Assembly (NCBI GenBank): GCA_024222895.1
Contig: JAAEOR010001082.1
Span: 1-45,136, forward strand
Direction: 5' to 3'
DNA length: 45,136 nt
Source of the DNA: Hyphomicrobiales bacterium
GTDB taxonomy: Bacteria > Pseudomonadota > Alphaproteobacteria > Rhizobiales > Kaistiaceae
The position numbers and the translations under genes are program-made. The notes beneath the pieces are model-generated. The model did no database searches and was not told the origin of the DNA. It saw only the letters and a list, made by a program, of their open reading frames with translations. Below, one piece after another: positions 33,076-42,004 of the stretch (its first letter is position 1; each line of letters starts with the position of its first letter).

Positions 33076-34188
33076 TCACCGCCTGACAACAAGCGTCTCA
33101 CCGACTCGCGGCGTTCGCGTGTCGAGGCCATTGCCGCCGGCAGCGAGAAACCGACGCCGCTGCTCAACCGGCGCTTCCTCACTCAGCGCAAACGTACCCC
33201 AGTGAACGCCGATCGCCGTAGCCGCCCCGGTGATCCGGGCGATCTGCGCGGCCTCATCCGGATCGACATGGAATGGCGCCTGGAACCAGCGCGGCGACCA
33301 GGCGCCGATGGGAACCAGTGCGACATCGACCGATCCCGACCGCCGTCGGATCTCCTCGAAGATTGTCCCGAAGCCGGTGTCGCCGGCAAAATAAACCGCG
33401 GTGTCGCCCGACCGCAGTATCCAGCCGGCCCACAGCATCGAGTCGCCTTCATACGGCGGGCGCCGCAGGCCGTGGATGGCCGGGACCGCCTCGATCGCGA
33501 GATCCCCCCGGCGGCGGGTTTCGTACCAGTCCATCTCGGCCACATCGTCGAAGCCGGCGAGACGGACGAGACCACCAACACCGAGCGGCACATAGACAGC
33601 CGCGTCCGGATTGCGGCGCGCCAGCCGCCTTAGCGACGGGATATCCAGATGATCGTGGTCTGCGTGGGAGATGACGATCACGTCAATGGGCGGCAGATCA
33701 TCGAGAGACGGCGCCGCGGGCGCGTGCCGATAGACGCGGATTGGCCCGGCACCGATGGAACTCAGGAACACCGGGTCCGTGAGCACCCATTGTTCGCCGA
33801 TACGGATGAGAGCAGTGGCGTGACCGATCCAGGTGACGGCGAGGTCAGCGTTTGCCGCCTGATCGATCCCGGCGAGAACCTGGGCGTAAGGCAGGGCATG
33901 TCCATCCGGTAGATTGTCGGCCTCCGGAAACAGGCCGTTCAGCATAAGCCGGGCATGGCGAGCCCAGTCCTTGCGGGTAGCAGTCGGTTCATTGAACGCG
34001 CCGACATTGTTGAAGCGGCTGTCCGCATAGTGGCTGCTCGGCGGATGATCCAGACGCGTCGACACGCATCCGGCCAGGAGAATGCAAAGAACGATAATCG
34101 AACACGGCACCAGGCGAGCCCTTGAATGCGCGAGTCGACCTGCATGCAATCCGGCGTCGGTTCCTGCTTCCACCTCGCCCCCAACCAT
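33076..34188 (-). CDS. Metallo-beta-lactamase-fold hydrolase, probable lipoprotein (UlaG/NAPE-PLD-like)
   Basis: CSIIVLCILLAGC lipobox, VTWIGHATALIRIGEQWVLTDPVF, VIVISHADHDHLD, VYFAGDTGFG, GVHWGTF. True start probably downstream of 34188. Confidence 0.85.
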   Translation of the reverse strand: MVGGEVEAGTDAGLHAGRLAHSRARLVPCSIIVLCILLAGCVSTRLDHPPSSHYADSRFNNVGAFNEPTATRKDWARHARLMLNGLFPEADNLPDGHALPYAQVLAGIDQAANADLAVTWIGHATALIRIGEQWVLTDPVFLSSIGAGPIRVYRHAPAAPSLDDLPPIDVIVISHADHDHLDIPSLRRLARRNPDAAVYVPLGVGGLVRLAGFDDVAEMDWYETRRRGDLAIEAVPAIHGLRRPPYEGDSMLWAGWILRSGDTAVYFAGDTGFGTIFEEIRRRSGSVDVALVPIGAWSPRWFQAPFHVDPDEAAQIARITGAATAIGVHWGTFALSEEAPVEQRRRFLAAGGNGLDTRTPRVGETLVVRR

Positions 34189-34197
34189 GTTTCAAAA

Positions 34198-34367
34198 CTA
34201 GTGGAGCGAATTTGACATTTGAGTCCCGCTCACTGCAAGGCTGTCGTTGAAATGTCAAATTCAAAAGCTCCACTAGAATCAGATAGTTGCTAGTGGTCCT
34301 TATGACTCCGACATTTGCTTGGGAGGGTGCTGCAGTAGGGTAGCAAATGTCGGAGTCGGACCAATAG
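34198..34367 (-). repeat. Composite paired-hairpin repeat, copy 2 (A 34198-34276, spacer 34277-34289, B 34290-34367), inverted relative to copies 1 and 3
   Basis: Reverse complement aligns gap-free to 42005-42174 with about 13 mismatches in 170 positions by hand count. Confidence 0.95.
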
Positions 34368-34409
34368 AGGCATGACCGTGGCTTGGATAGCCCCGCCATC
34401 GGCTTCTTC

Positions 34410-35618
34410 CTAACCAAAAAGACGCCGGTATTCTGCGGTGGCGTATCGATCGGTCATGCCGGCGAGGAAATCGGCGACTTGCCGGGCGGCGGTCGCATTG
34501 TCCTCGGTGCCCGTCGGTCGCCAGCGGGCCGGCAATGCGGCCGGATCGTCGCGATAGGCCGCAAACAGCCTGCCCACGACATCCTCGGCCGCGCGCATGA
34601 CGTTCATCAGCGTATCATTCCGATAGACCTGAGCGTACAGGTGCGCTTTGATTTCCCGCTCGGCGCTCTGCATGGCCGGCGAGAAAGCGACGACCGGGCG
34701 GTCAGTCCGGCGCACATCGTCGGCGGACGCCGGTCCAAGCGCATCGAGTCGGCGCAACGTCTCGCCGATCACGTCCTCGATCATCGCAGTGATCAACCGG
34801 CGGGTCAGTTCGTGGGCGATACGCTCGGGTGCAAGATCAGGATGCTCCTCTGCCACATCTGCGAGCAGTCTGCCCGGCAAATCCAATGCTGAAAGCCGAT
34901 CCAGCGACAACATCCCCGCCCGTAGCCCGTCGTCAATGTCGTGGGCGTCGTAAGCGATGTCGTCGGCAATCGCCGCGGCTTGCGCCTCGGCGCTCGGCCA
35001 ACTCCACAGCCACAGGTCGACCTCCGGCGACATGTCGGCGACCGCCGACGCGTGGTCAGCCCCGATACGTCCATGCAGCGGCGTACCGCGTCGGTCGACA
35101 AGCGGTCCATTGTGCTTCACCAGACCTTCCAGCGTTTCCCAGGTCAGGTTGAGCCCGTCGAAACGCGGATAGCGGCGTTCCAGACAAGTGACCACTCGGA
35201 GCGCCTGCACATTGTGGTCGAAGCCGCCCAACCCGGCCATCGCCACGTTCAAGGCCCGCTCGCCCGCATGGCCGAACGGCGGGTGGCCAAGATCATGGGC
35301 GAGCGCCAGGGCTTCGGCGAGGTCCTCATCGAGCCGAAGTGCCCGGGCCAGCGCGCGAGCGATCTGGGCGACTTCAATCGTGTGCGTGAGGCGGGTGCGA
35401 TAGTGATCGCCCTCATCGACTACAAACACCTGGGTCTTCTCGCGCAGGCGGCGAAAGGCGGTCGAATGGACGACCCTGTCCCGGTCGCGCTGAAAAGCCG
35501 TCCGGGTCGGACTGTCCGGCTCGTCGACAAGACGGCCCCGGCTCGCAGACGGGTCAGCAGCGAAGGCAGCCCTGTCACCGCGGCCGAAACCTATCCGATC
35601 GGCGATCATACTGGACAT
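34410..35618 (-). CDS. dgt: Deoxyguanosinetriphosphate triphosphohydrolase-like protein (HD domain)
   Basis: RTAFQRDRDRVVHSTAFRRLREKTQVF, HTIEVAQIARALARAL, ALAHDLGHPPFGHAGE; start chosen at MSSMIADRIGF. Confidence 0.93.
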   Translation of the reverse strand: MSSMIADRIGFGRGDRAAFAADPSASRGRLVDEPDSPTRTAFQRDRDRVVHSTAFRRLREKTQVFVVDEGDHYRTRLTHTIEVAQIARALARALRLDEDLAEALALAHDLGHPPFGHAGERALNVAMAGLGGFDHNVQALRVVTCLERRYPRFDGLNLTWETLEGLVKHNGPLVDRRGTPLHGRIGADHASAVADMSPEVDLWLWSWPSAEAQAAAIADDIAYDAHDIDDGLRAGMLSLDRLSALDLPGRLLADVAEEHPDLAPERIAHELTRRLITAMIEDVIGETLRRLDALGPASADDVRRTDRPVVAFSPAMQSAEREIKAHLYAQVYRNDTLMNVMRAAEDVVGRLFAAYRDDPAALPARWRPTGTEDNATAARQVADFLAGMTDRYATAEYRRLFG

Positions 35619-35687
35619 TGGCCATCCCCGGGCGATTGACACCGGATGGAGCGGTTCATAACTATCGGCCAGATGGAAAGATAAGCT

Positions 35688-36029
35688 ATGACCGACGCTT
35701 CCCCATCCAATGTGACCGTTTCCGACGCTGCAGCGACGCGAATCGCCAGGATTCTGACTGCTGAACCTGACGGAACCGCGTTGCGGGTCAGTGTATCGGG
35801 CGGCGGCTGTTCCGGCTTCCAATACGGCTTCGATCTCGACGCCAGCCGCGAAACCGACGACCTGGTGATCGAACGCAACGGCGCCACCGTGCTGATCGAC
35901 CCGGTGTCGTTACCATTCATGGCCGGGTCGGTGATCGACTTCGTCGACGATCTGATCGGCCAATCGTTCCAGGTCAGGAACCCCAACGCAACCGCGTCAT
36001 GCGGTTGCGGCACCAGTTTTTCCATCTGA
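35688..36029 (+). CDS. erpA: Iron-sulfur cluster insertion protein, HesB/IscA/ErpA family
   Basis: LRVSVSGGGCSGFQYGFDLD ... NPNATASCGCGTSFSI (three conserved Cys). Confidence 0.92.
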   Translation: MTDASPSNVTVSDAAATRIARILTAEPDGTALRVSVSGGGCSGFQYGFDLDASRETDDLVIERNGATVLIDPVSLPFMAGSVIDFVDDLIGQSFQVRNPNATASCGCGTSFSI

Positions 36030-36046
36030 ATCGCTGGTACCCACCC

Positions 36047-37534
36047 CTATTGAAAAGCCGTTTCGGCGAAGCTCCTCAGCTTGCGCGAGTGTAACCGGTC
36101 GGGATCCATGGCCCGCAGCTTTTCCATCGCGCGAATGCCGATTTCAAGGTGCTGGTTGACCTGACGACGATAGAAGTCGGAGGCCATTCCCGGCAGTTTC
36201 AGCTCACCATGGAGCGGTTTGTCGGAGACACACAGCAACGTCCCATACGGCACGCGAAATCGGAAGCCGTTGGCAGCGGCCGTTGCGGATTCCATGTCGA
36301 GCGCAATAGCCCGAGACTGCGAGAATCGCTGGACCGGCTCGCGGTGATCGCGTAGCTCCCAATTCCGGTTGTCAATGGTGGCGACCGTTCCGGTGCGCAT
36401 CACCCGCTTCAGCTCGTAGCCGGACAGGCCGGTGACCTCGGCAACCGCCTCTTCGATTGCTACCTGCACCTCCGCCAGTGGCGGGATCGGCACCCAGCTC
36501 GGCAGGTCGGCATCGAGCACATGGTCCTCGCGCACATAGCCATGGGCGAGAACATAATCGCCAAGCGCCTGGGTGTTGCGCAGCCCGGCACAGTGACCCA
36601 GCATGAGCCAGGCGTGCGGACGCAATACTGCTATATGGTCGGTGATGGTCTTCGCGTTGGACGGGCCGATCCCGATATTGACCATCGTCAGGCCCATGTG
36701 ATCGGCCTTGGTCAGATGGTAGGCGGGCATCTGAGGCAGACGCCGAGGCGGTGTGCCCTCAACCGGTTCCGACGCACCGGCAGGCGTCACCAGATTGCCG
36801 GGTTCGACCAGACTCGTGTAGCCGCCGCCACCGGCTGCCATGAGCTGCCGCGATCGCTCCACGAATTCATCGATGTAAAATTGGTAGTTGGTGAGGATCA
36901 CGAAGTTCTGGACCCACTCCGGCTGCGTCGCAGTGTAGTGCGGCAGCCGATGCAGCGAATAATCGATGCGCGGTGCCGTGAACGGTGCCAACGGCAGCGG
37001 TTTGCCCGGCTCGGGTTCATAGGTGCCATTGACGATTGCATCATCCATGACAGCAAGATCCGGCACATCAAAAAAATCGCGCAGTGGCGCTTGAATGCGG
37101 TCGGCGATCCGCCCCTCTACATGGACCCCATCCTCAAACGCAAAATGGAGCGGAATCGGCTCCGACGATGAGCCGACTTCGAGCATGACGGAATGGTTGC
37201 GCAGCAAAAGCCGCAACTGTTCAATCAGGTAATCGCGAAACAGATCGGGCCGGGTGATGGTTGTGGCGTAGACCCCGGGCCCGGCCACGTGACCATAAGA
37301 CAGGCGCGAATCGATCTGGGCGAAGGTCGACGTCTCAATCAGAACCTCCGGATAGGTCGCACGAACCCGCCCAGGCAGATGGCCTGCTTCCAGGAGCCTG
37401 GCGAACTGTTCGCGCAGGAAGGTCGTATGCTGTTCGTAGATCAGTTCGAGATGTGCAACAGTCGCTTCCGCGTCGTCAAATCGCTCGCGCGGTATGCGTT
37501 CCGGTGTGATCGTGGTCGTTGAGAAATCTTTCAT
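36047..37534 (-). CDS. amn: AMP nucleosidase
   Basis: MVNIGIGPSNAKTITDHIAVLRPHAWLMLGHCAGLRNTQALGDYVLAHGYVREDHVLD; MESATAAANGFRFRVPYGTLLCVSDKPLHGELKLPG. Confidence 0.93.
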   Translation of the reverse strand: MKDFSTTTITPERIPRERFDDAEATVAHLELIYEQHTTFLREQFARLLEAGHLPGRVRATYPEVLIETSTFAQIDSRLSYGHVAGPGVYATTITRPDLFRDYLIEQLRLLLRNHSVMLEVGSSSEPIPLHFAFEDGVHVEGRIADRIQAPLRDFFDVPDLAVMDDAIVNGTYEPEPGKPLPLAPFTAPRIDYSLHRLPHYTATQPEWVQNFVILTNYQFYIDEFVERSRQLMAAGGGGYTSLVEPGNLVTPAGASEPVEGTPPRRLPQMPAYHLTKADHMGLTMVNIGIGPSNAKTITDHIAVLRPHAWLMLGHCAGLRNTQALGDYVLAHGYVREDHVLDADLPSWVPIPPLAEVQVAIEEAVAEVTGLSGYELKRVMRTGTVATIDNRNWELRDHREPVQRFSQSRAIALDMESATAAANGFRFRVPYGTLLCVSDKPLHGELKLPGMASDFYRRQVNQHLEIGIRAMEKLRAMDPDRLHSRKLRSFAETAFQ

Positions 37535-37623
37535 TGCCTGCACCCGTGAGAGGTGCGCGGCAATGTCCTCCACTGTCCGCCGGCGGTCAAGCGCCGGCGG
37601 CGAAACGGGCTAGTCCAGAGAGG

Positions 37624-38061
37624 TCAGGTCTCCAGCGTCGCGTCGAGAGTGACTTCAACGGCTCGCAACGCGTGAGAAACCGGACAGTTGACCTTGGTGC
37701 CCTCGGCAATCCGGGCGAACTCTTCCGGATCGATTCCGGCGACCTTGGCGGCACTGGTCAGCTCGATCAGATTGATCTCGAAGCCACCGCCATCGCGCGG
37801 ATTGAGGTGGACCTTGGCGACTGTGCGCACGTATTCTGGATCGTAGCCGGCTCCGCCGAGATCGGCGGCAAGCGCCATGGAATAACAGCCGGCATGAGCC
37901 GCACCGATCAGTTCCTCCGGATTCGTGCCGCCACCTTCCTCGAAGCGCGACGAAAACGAATACCGCCCTTCAAACGCTTGGCTGCCAAGGCGCATATGCC
38001 CCTCGCCTTCGCGCAATGAGCCCTTCCACTCCGCGTCACTCCTACGTATCGCCACGGTCAT
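37624..38061 (-). CDS. OsmC-family peroxiredoxin
   Basis: NPEELIGAAHAGCYSMALAADLGGAGYDPEYVRTVAKVHL ... GTKVNCPVSHAL with the two reactive Cys. Confidence 0.92.
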   Translation of the reverse strand: MTVAIRRSDAEWKGSLREGEGHMRLGSQAFEGRYSFSSRFEEGGGTNPEELIGAAHAGCYSMALAADLGGAGYDPEYVRTVAKVHLNPRDGGGFEINLIELTSAAKVAGIDPEEFARIAEGTKVNCPVSHALRAVEVTLDATLET

Positions 38062-38201
38062 CCCTCCTCGCTAGAACATGAACATTGTCAGCTCTCCCGA
38101 TGTGCCGCGCACCGGTCGGAAAGGCAAGGGGCAATCCAACGGCTTTGCGCCGGCGCAGTGACGGGCTAGAGGTGGAGAACATCAAGCGGCGGGGAATCAC
38201 G

Positions 38202-38984
38202 GTGAAAATTGCGACCTGGAACATCAATGGCATCCGCGCCCGCGTCGACGGCGTACTTGCCTGGCTGCGCGACTGCTCTCCGGATGTCGCCTGCCTCCAG
38301 GAGATCAAGAGCGATGATGGCCCTTTCCCCCGCCAGGTCTTCGAGGATCTCGGCTACAACGTCGAAACCCACGGCCAGAAGGGTTTCAACGGCGTAGCGA
38401 TCCTCTCCAAGCTGCCTGTGGATGAAGTGTCGCGCGGCCTACCCGGGGACGGTTCGGACGCGCAGGCGCGGTTCATCGAGGCGGTGTTCTCGGTCGATAG
38501 CGGCGCTATCCGGGTGGTTTCGCTCTACCTGCCAAACGGCAATCCGGTCAACTCGGACAAGTACCCCTATAAGCTGGGCTGGATGGAGCGGCTGGAGACC
38601 TACGCCAAGCAACGGCTTGCCGCCGAGGAGGCGTTCGTGCTGGCAGGCGACTACAACGTCATTCCCGAGCCAGAGGACGCACGCCACCCGGAAAACTGGA
38701 CCCGCGATGCGCTGTTTCAACCGGAGACCCGACGCCGGTATCGCCGCCTGATCAATCTCGGGCTGACCGACGCTTTTCGCGCCTGCACGGCAGAACCGGG
38801 CCATTACTCATTCTGGGACTATCAGGCCGGCGCCTGGCAGCGAAACAACGGTATCCGTATCGACCACCTTCTCCTCTCGCCGCTGGCTGCCGATCGGCTG
38901 CAGTCGGCCATGATCGACAAACAGACACGCGGCTGGGACAAGCCCTCCGACCACGTACCGGTGATCATCGAACTGGACGCCTGA
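38202..38984 (+). CDS. xth: Exodeoxyribonuclease III
   Basis: VKIATWNINGIRARVDGVLAWL, CLQEIKSDDGPFP, GFNGVAILSKLP, AGDYNVIPEPEDARHPENW, IDHLLLSPLA, SDHVPVIIEL; GTG start. Confidence 0.93.
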   Translation: MKIATWNINGIRARVDGVLAWLRDCSPDVACLQEIKSDDGPFPRQVFEDLGYNVETHGQKGFNGVAILSKLPVDEVSRGLPGDGSDAQARFIEAVFSVDSGAIRVVSLYLPNGNPVNSDKYPYKLGWMERLETYAKQRLAAEEAFVLAGDYNVIPEPEDARHPENWTRDALFQPETRRRYRRLINLGLTDAFRACTAEPGHYSFWDYQAGAWQRNNGIRIDHLLLSPLAADRLQSAMIDKQTRGWDKPSDHVPVIIELDA

Positions 38985-39150
38985 CAACCGGCTTATGCGA
39001 GCGGCGGTCCGGGGTCATCATTCCGAAAAGAAACAAAATCGAAGCCGGGTCGAAGATAGCCGATTCCCGTGGTTTCATCATCCGGAGTCGGATGGCTTCG
39101 TTGGGCGACTTAATGATCTGAACTGATATGCGTTTGGCCCGGCGTCACTG

Positions 39151-40575
39151 TCAGGCGCAGATCGGCGGGCGCCTGTCGATCCACGGCTGGGCCGCTTCGA
39201 GCTGTGCGGCGACCCGGATTAACGTTGCTTCGTCGGTCGGCCGCCCGACAAGCTGGACCCCGATGGGCAATCCGTCAGCCGACCAGTGCATTGGCAAGGA
39301 CATCGCCGGCTGCCCGGAGATGTTGAAGATGTACAGAAAGACACCGTCAGTCCACTTGGCGTTATAGACGTCGATATCCGGTTCCGACATGTCCCAGAAG
39401 CCAAATGGCCGCGGTGGCTGGGTGAGGGTTGGAGTCAGGAAGACATCAAAGCCGGCAATGGCACCGGCAATCTGGCGAGAGAAGAGGCGAAGCTGCTCGA
39501 CATCGGTCGAATGCTCGACACCGCTCAGCGATCGGCCGCGTTCGATGACGGCATATATGGTCGGCCCGGCCTCATCGGCTGTCACCGTATGGCCAATGAA
39601 CGGCGCGGCGCCGTCAAAGACCATCGCCGTCTGCACGGCGGTGACTCGCGTATAGGTCTGCCACGCCGAATCGGCATCGATGTCCATGTCGTGTTCCTCG
39701 ACGTCGTGGCCGAGGCTCTCGAGCAGGCGAGCCGTATTCCGCACGGCCGTCGCCGTCTCATCATGGACCTGCCGGCCGTGCGGGTCGGTCGTCGTGAAGC
39801 CGATCCGCAATCGTCCGGGTTCAACGCCAGTCTCCTCAAGCCACGGCCGTCGGGGCGGCGGCGTGTTGTAAGGATCGCCCGGAAGCTCACCCGAAGTGAC
39901 ATCCAGAAAAGCGGCCGTATCGCGCACCGTGCGTGACACGCAAAGGAAATGGGCGGCGCCGTAGAAGAAGTCGGCACCGGACGGTGCGAGCGTCGTCCGA
40001 CCCCGTGACGGCTTCAGGCCCACGAGGCCGCATTGGGAGGCCGGGCCGCGAATCGAGCCAGCGGCATCGCTGGCTTCCGCGATCGGCAGCAGCCGCGCGG
40101 CCACTGCCGACGCCGAACCACCGCTGGATCCACCGGGCGAGACGTCCTCTCGCCACGGATTGTTGGTTCGGCCGTACATCTCCGGTTCGGTGGTTAACGC
40201 CCAACCAAACTCCGGCGCGTTGGTCTTGCCGACCAGAATGACGCCGGCACGTTTCAGCCGCGCGTTGATCTCGGAGTCGAACGGCGCTACGAAGTCTTTG
40301 AAATACAGGCAACTATTGGTCTGGGGTACGCCCTCCCACCAGCTCGCCAGTTCCTTGATCATATACGGTACGCCCTGGAATGGACCGTCCGGAACCCCCG
40401 CCGCGGCTTGCCGACGAGCCTCATCAAAGGCCGTATAGATGACGGCGTTCAGTGTTGGGTTGACCTCCTCGATCCGACGAATTGCTTCCTCGACAAGTTC
40501 GAGCGGCGTCACCTCGCCAGCCTTGACCAACGCGGCCAGCCCCAGAGCGTCGGATGAACCGTATGCGTCCTTCAC
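39151..40575 (-). CDS. Amidase (amidase-signature family)
   Basis: GVPYMIKELASW, GKTNAPEFGWALTTEPEMYGRTNNPWREDVSPGGSSGGSASAVAARLLPIAEASDAAGSIRGPASQCGLVGLKPSRGR. Confidence 0.93.
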   Translation of the reverse strand: MKDAYGSSDALGLAALVKAGEVTPLELVEEAIRRIEEVNPTLNAVIYTAFDEARRQAAAGVPDGPFQGVPYMIKELASWWEGVPQTNSCLYFKDFVAPFDSEINARLKRAGVILVGKTNAPEFGWALTTEPEMYGRTNNPWREDVSPGGSSGGSASAVAARLLPIAEASDAAGSIRGPASQCGLVGLKPSRGRTTLAPSGADFFYGAAHFLCVSRTVRDTAAFLDVTSGELPGDPYNTPPPRRPWLEETGVEPGRLRIGFTTTDPHGRQVHDETATAVRNTARLLESLGHDVEEHDMDIDADSAWQTYTRVTAVQTAMVFDGAAPFIGHTVTADEAGPTIYAVIERGRSLSGVEHSTDVEQLRLFSRQIAGAIAGFDVFLTPTLTQPPRPFGFWDMSEPDIDVYNAKWTDGVFLYIFNISGQPAMSLPMHWSADGLPIGVQLVGRPTDEATLIRVAAQLEAAQPWIDRRPPICA

Positions 40576-40617
40576 GGCGTTCTCCCTCCTGTATGGCCTC
40601 GGCCGGCTCGTACCGTC

Positions 40618-40696
40618 CTGGCGGAGCTTTTTGAATTTGACATATGAGCAAGAGCCTGGCCGCGATCGGGACTCAAACTCAGCTTCGCTCCACTAG
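40618..40696 (+). repeat. Solo half-unit A of the composite repeat (degenerate, 79 bp, no B partner)
   Basis: ctggcggagctttttgaatttgacatatgagcaagagcctggccgcgatcgggactcaaactcagcttcgctccactag aligns to A at 42096-42174. Confidence 0.85.
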
Positions 40697-41904
40697 GCAG
40701 AGTACTGGAACCGTTCCTTGGTATGCGTGTTGATATAATCCCAATCGTAGGTGACACCCAGGCCCGGCCCGGCAGGGACTTCAACTGTGCCGTCCTTGTC
40801 GATGCAATCGAGTTGATCGCTGTATCCATCGGTATAGACGGGCGGGATCGAATTCGGGCAGTCCGGACCGACCAGCGCGACTTCGTAGTAGTTGGTGTTC
40901 CGCATGGCGCTCATGACCGCCCGATGGGCTGGGCCGGATGCGTGAACCTCGCAATCGATACCGAGCGCTTCGGCAAGATGGGCGATCTTCATCGCGCCGG
41001 TGATGCCCATATCGTACTCTGGATCGGAGCGGAGAAAGTCGGTGCCACCGGCCAGCACGAAGTCGGCCTTGGGCTCGACGCCGCGCACATGTTCAGTCTG
41101 GAGAAGCGGCGTGCGCAGCTTCTCACGAAGCAGCCGGTGGGCGTGAGCGCTGGTTCCGGCGTCTCGAAACGGATCCTCGTACCAGAAATAGCGCGCATCA
41201 TCACAGGCATGACCGACATAAAGAGCGTCGGCGAATGTGCGTAGCTCACACGCGCAGTCGATCATCAGGGTCATCTTGTCGCCGACCACGTCGCGGACAT
41301 GCAGGAGGTTCTCAGCCTCCTCCTTCGCATCCCCTTCGTGCCAGCCATGTATCTTGTACGCCCGATAACCGAGTTCGAGGCACTGCATGGCAAAATCGGC
41401 GAACGCTTCCTTGCTGTCGAGGCCGCCATTGCGGTCGCCGTGATAAGTCGACGCGTAGGCTGGCAACCGGTGCCGGTAACCGCCGAGAAGTTTTGACACC
41501 GAGCAACCGTATTTCTTTCCGGCAAGATCCCACAGGGCGATGTCCAGCGGACCATGCCCCATATGGTCGTACTGGCGCAGCTCGCGCTTCATATCGTCGT
41601 AAAGTCCCTCACGGGCCTCCGCATCGCGGCCAAGCAGCGACGGCGCCAGCATCATGCTCTGCGCCAACGCCGAGCGCGTTCCGACATAGTGGGTCACGTA
41701 TTCGCCCCGGCAGCCGTCGGCGGTGTCGATGGCGACGGCGTAGCGAGACATCGTGGCCACCTGCCCCGGTGCGTATTCGACCGCGCCTCCGGGCGTGCCG
41801 GCGCCATGGTAGGCCATGGATGTCGCGTCCTCGGCCACCCCCAGATTGGGAACATCAAAGGTGAACTCGACGAGTTCGATTCGGGATATGAGTGAAGGTT
41901 TCAT
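40693..41904 (-). CDS. Enolase-superfamily protein (mandelate racemase/muconate lactonizing-like)
   Basis: GPLDIALWDLAGKKYGCSVSKLLGG, YRAYKIHGWHEGDAKEEAENL, LMIDCACELRT, FWYEDPFRD, LLQTEHVRG, CEVHASGPAHRAVMSAM. Confidence 0.87.
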   Translation of the reverse strand: MKPSLISRIELVEFTFDVPNLGVAEDATSMAYHGAGTPGGAVEYAPGQVATMSRYAVAIDTADGCRGEYVTHYVGTRSALAQSMMLAPSLLGRDAEAREGLYDDMKRELRQYDHMGHGPLDIALWDLAGKKYGCSVSKLLGGYRHRLPAYASTYHGDRNGGLDSKEAFADFAMQCLELGYRAYKIHGWHEGDAKEEAENLLHVRDVVGDKMTLMIDCACELRTFADALYVGHACDDARYFWYEDPFRDAGTSAHAHRLLREKLRTPLLQTEHVRGVEPKADFVLAGGTDFLRSDPEYDMGITGAMKIAHLAEALGIDCEVHASGPAHRAVMSAMRNTNYYEVALVGPDCPNSIPPVYTDGYSDQLDCIDKDGTVEVPAGPGLGVTYDWDYINTHTKERFQYSA

Positions 41905-42004
41905 GCTGTCGGTTGTCCCCGGATTGTCTGTTCGCGATTGGTGTCGGCCATGCCCAGTTTAACCTGCTGCGCCATGGTTTTGGGTGTGACATGATACCAG
42001 CGCG

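Noticed and set aside
32859-33182. 107-aa minus-strand ORF at the 3' end of the MBL gene
   Set aside because: Out-of-frame overlap with the MBL gene, no recognisable domain; likely spurious.
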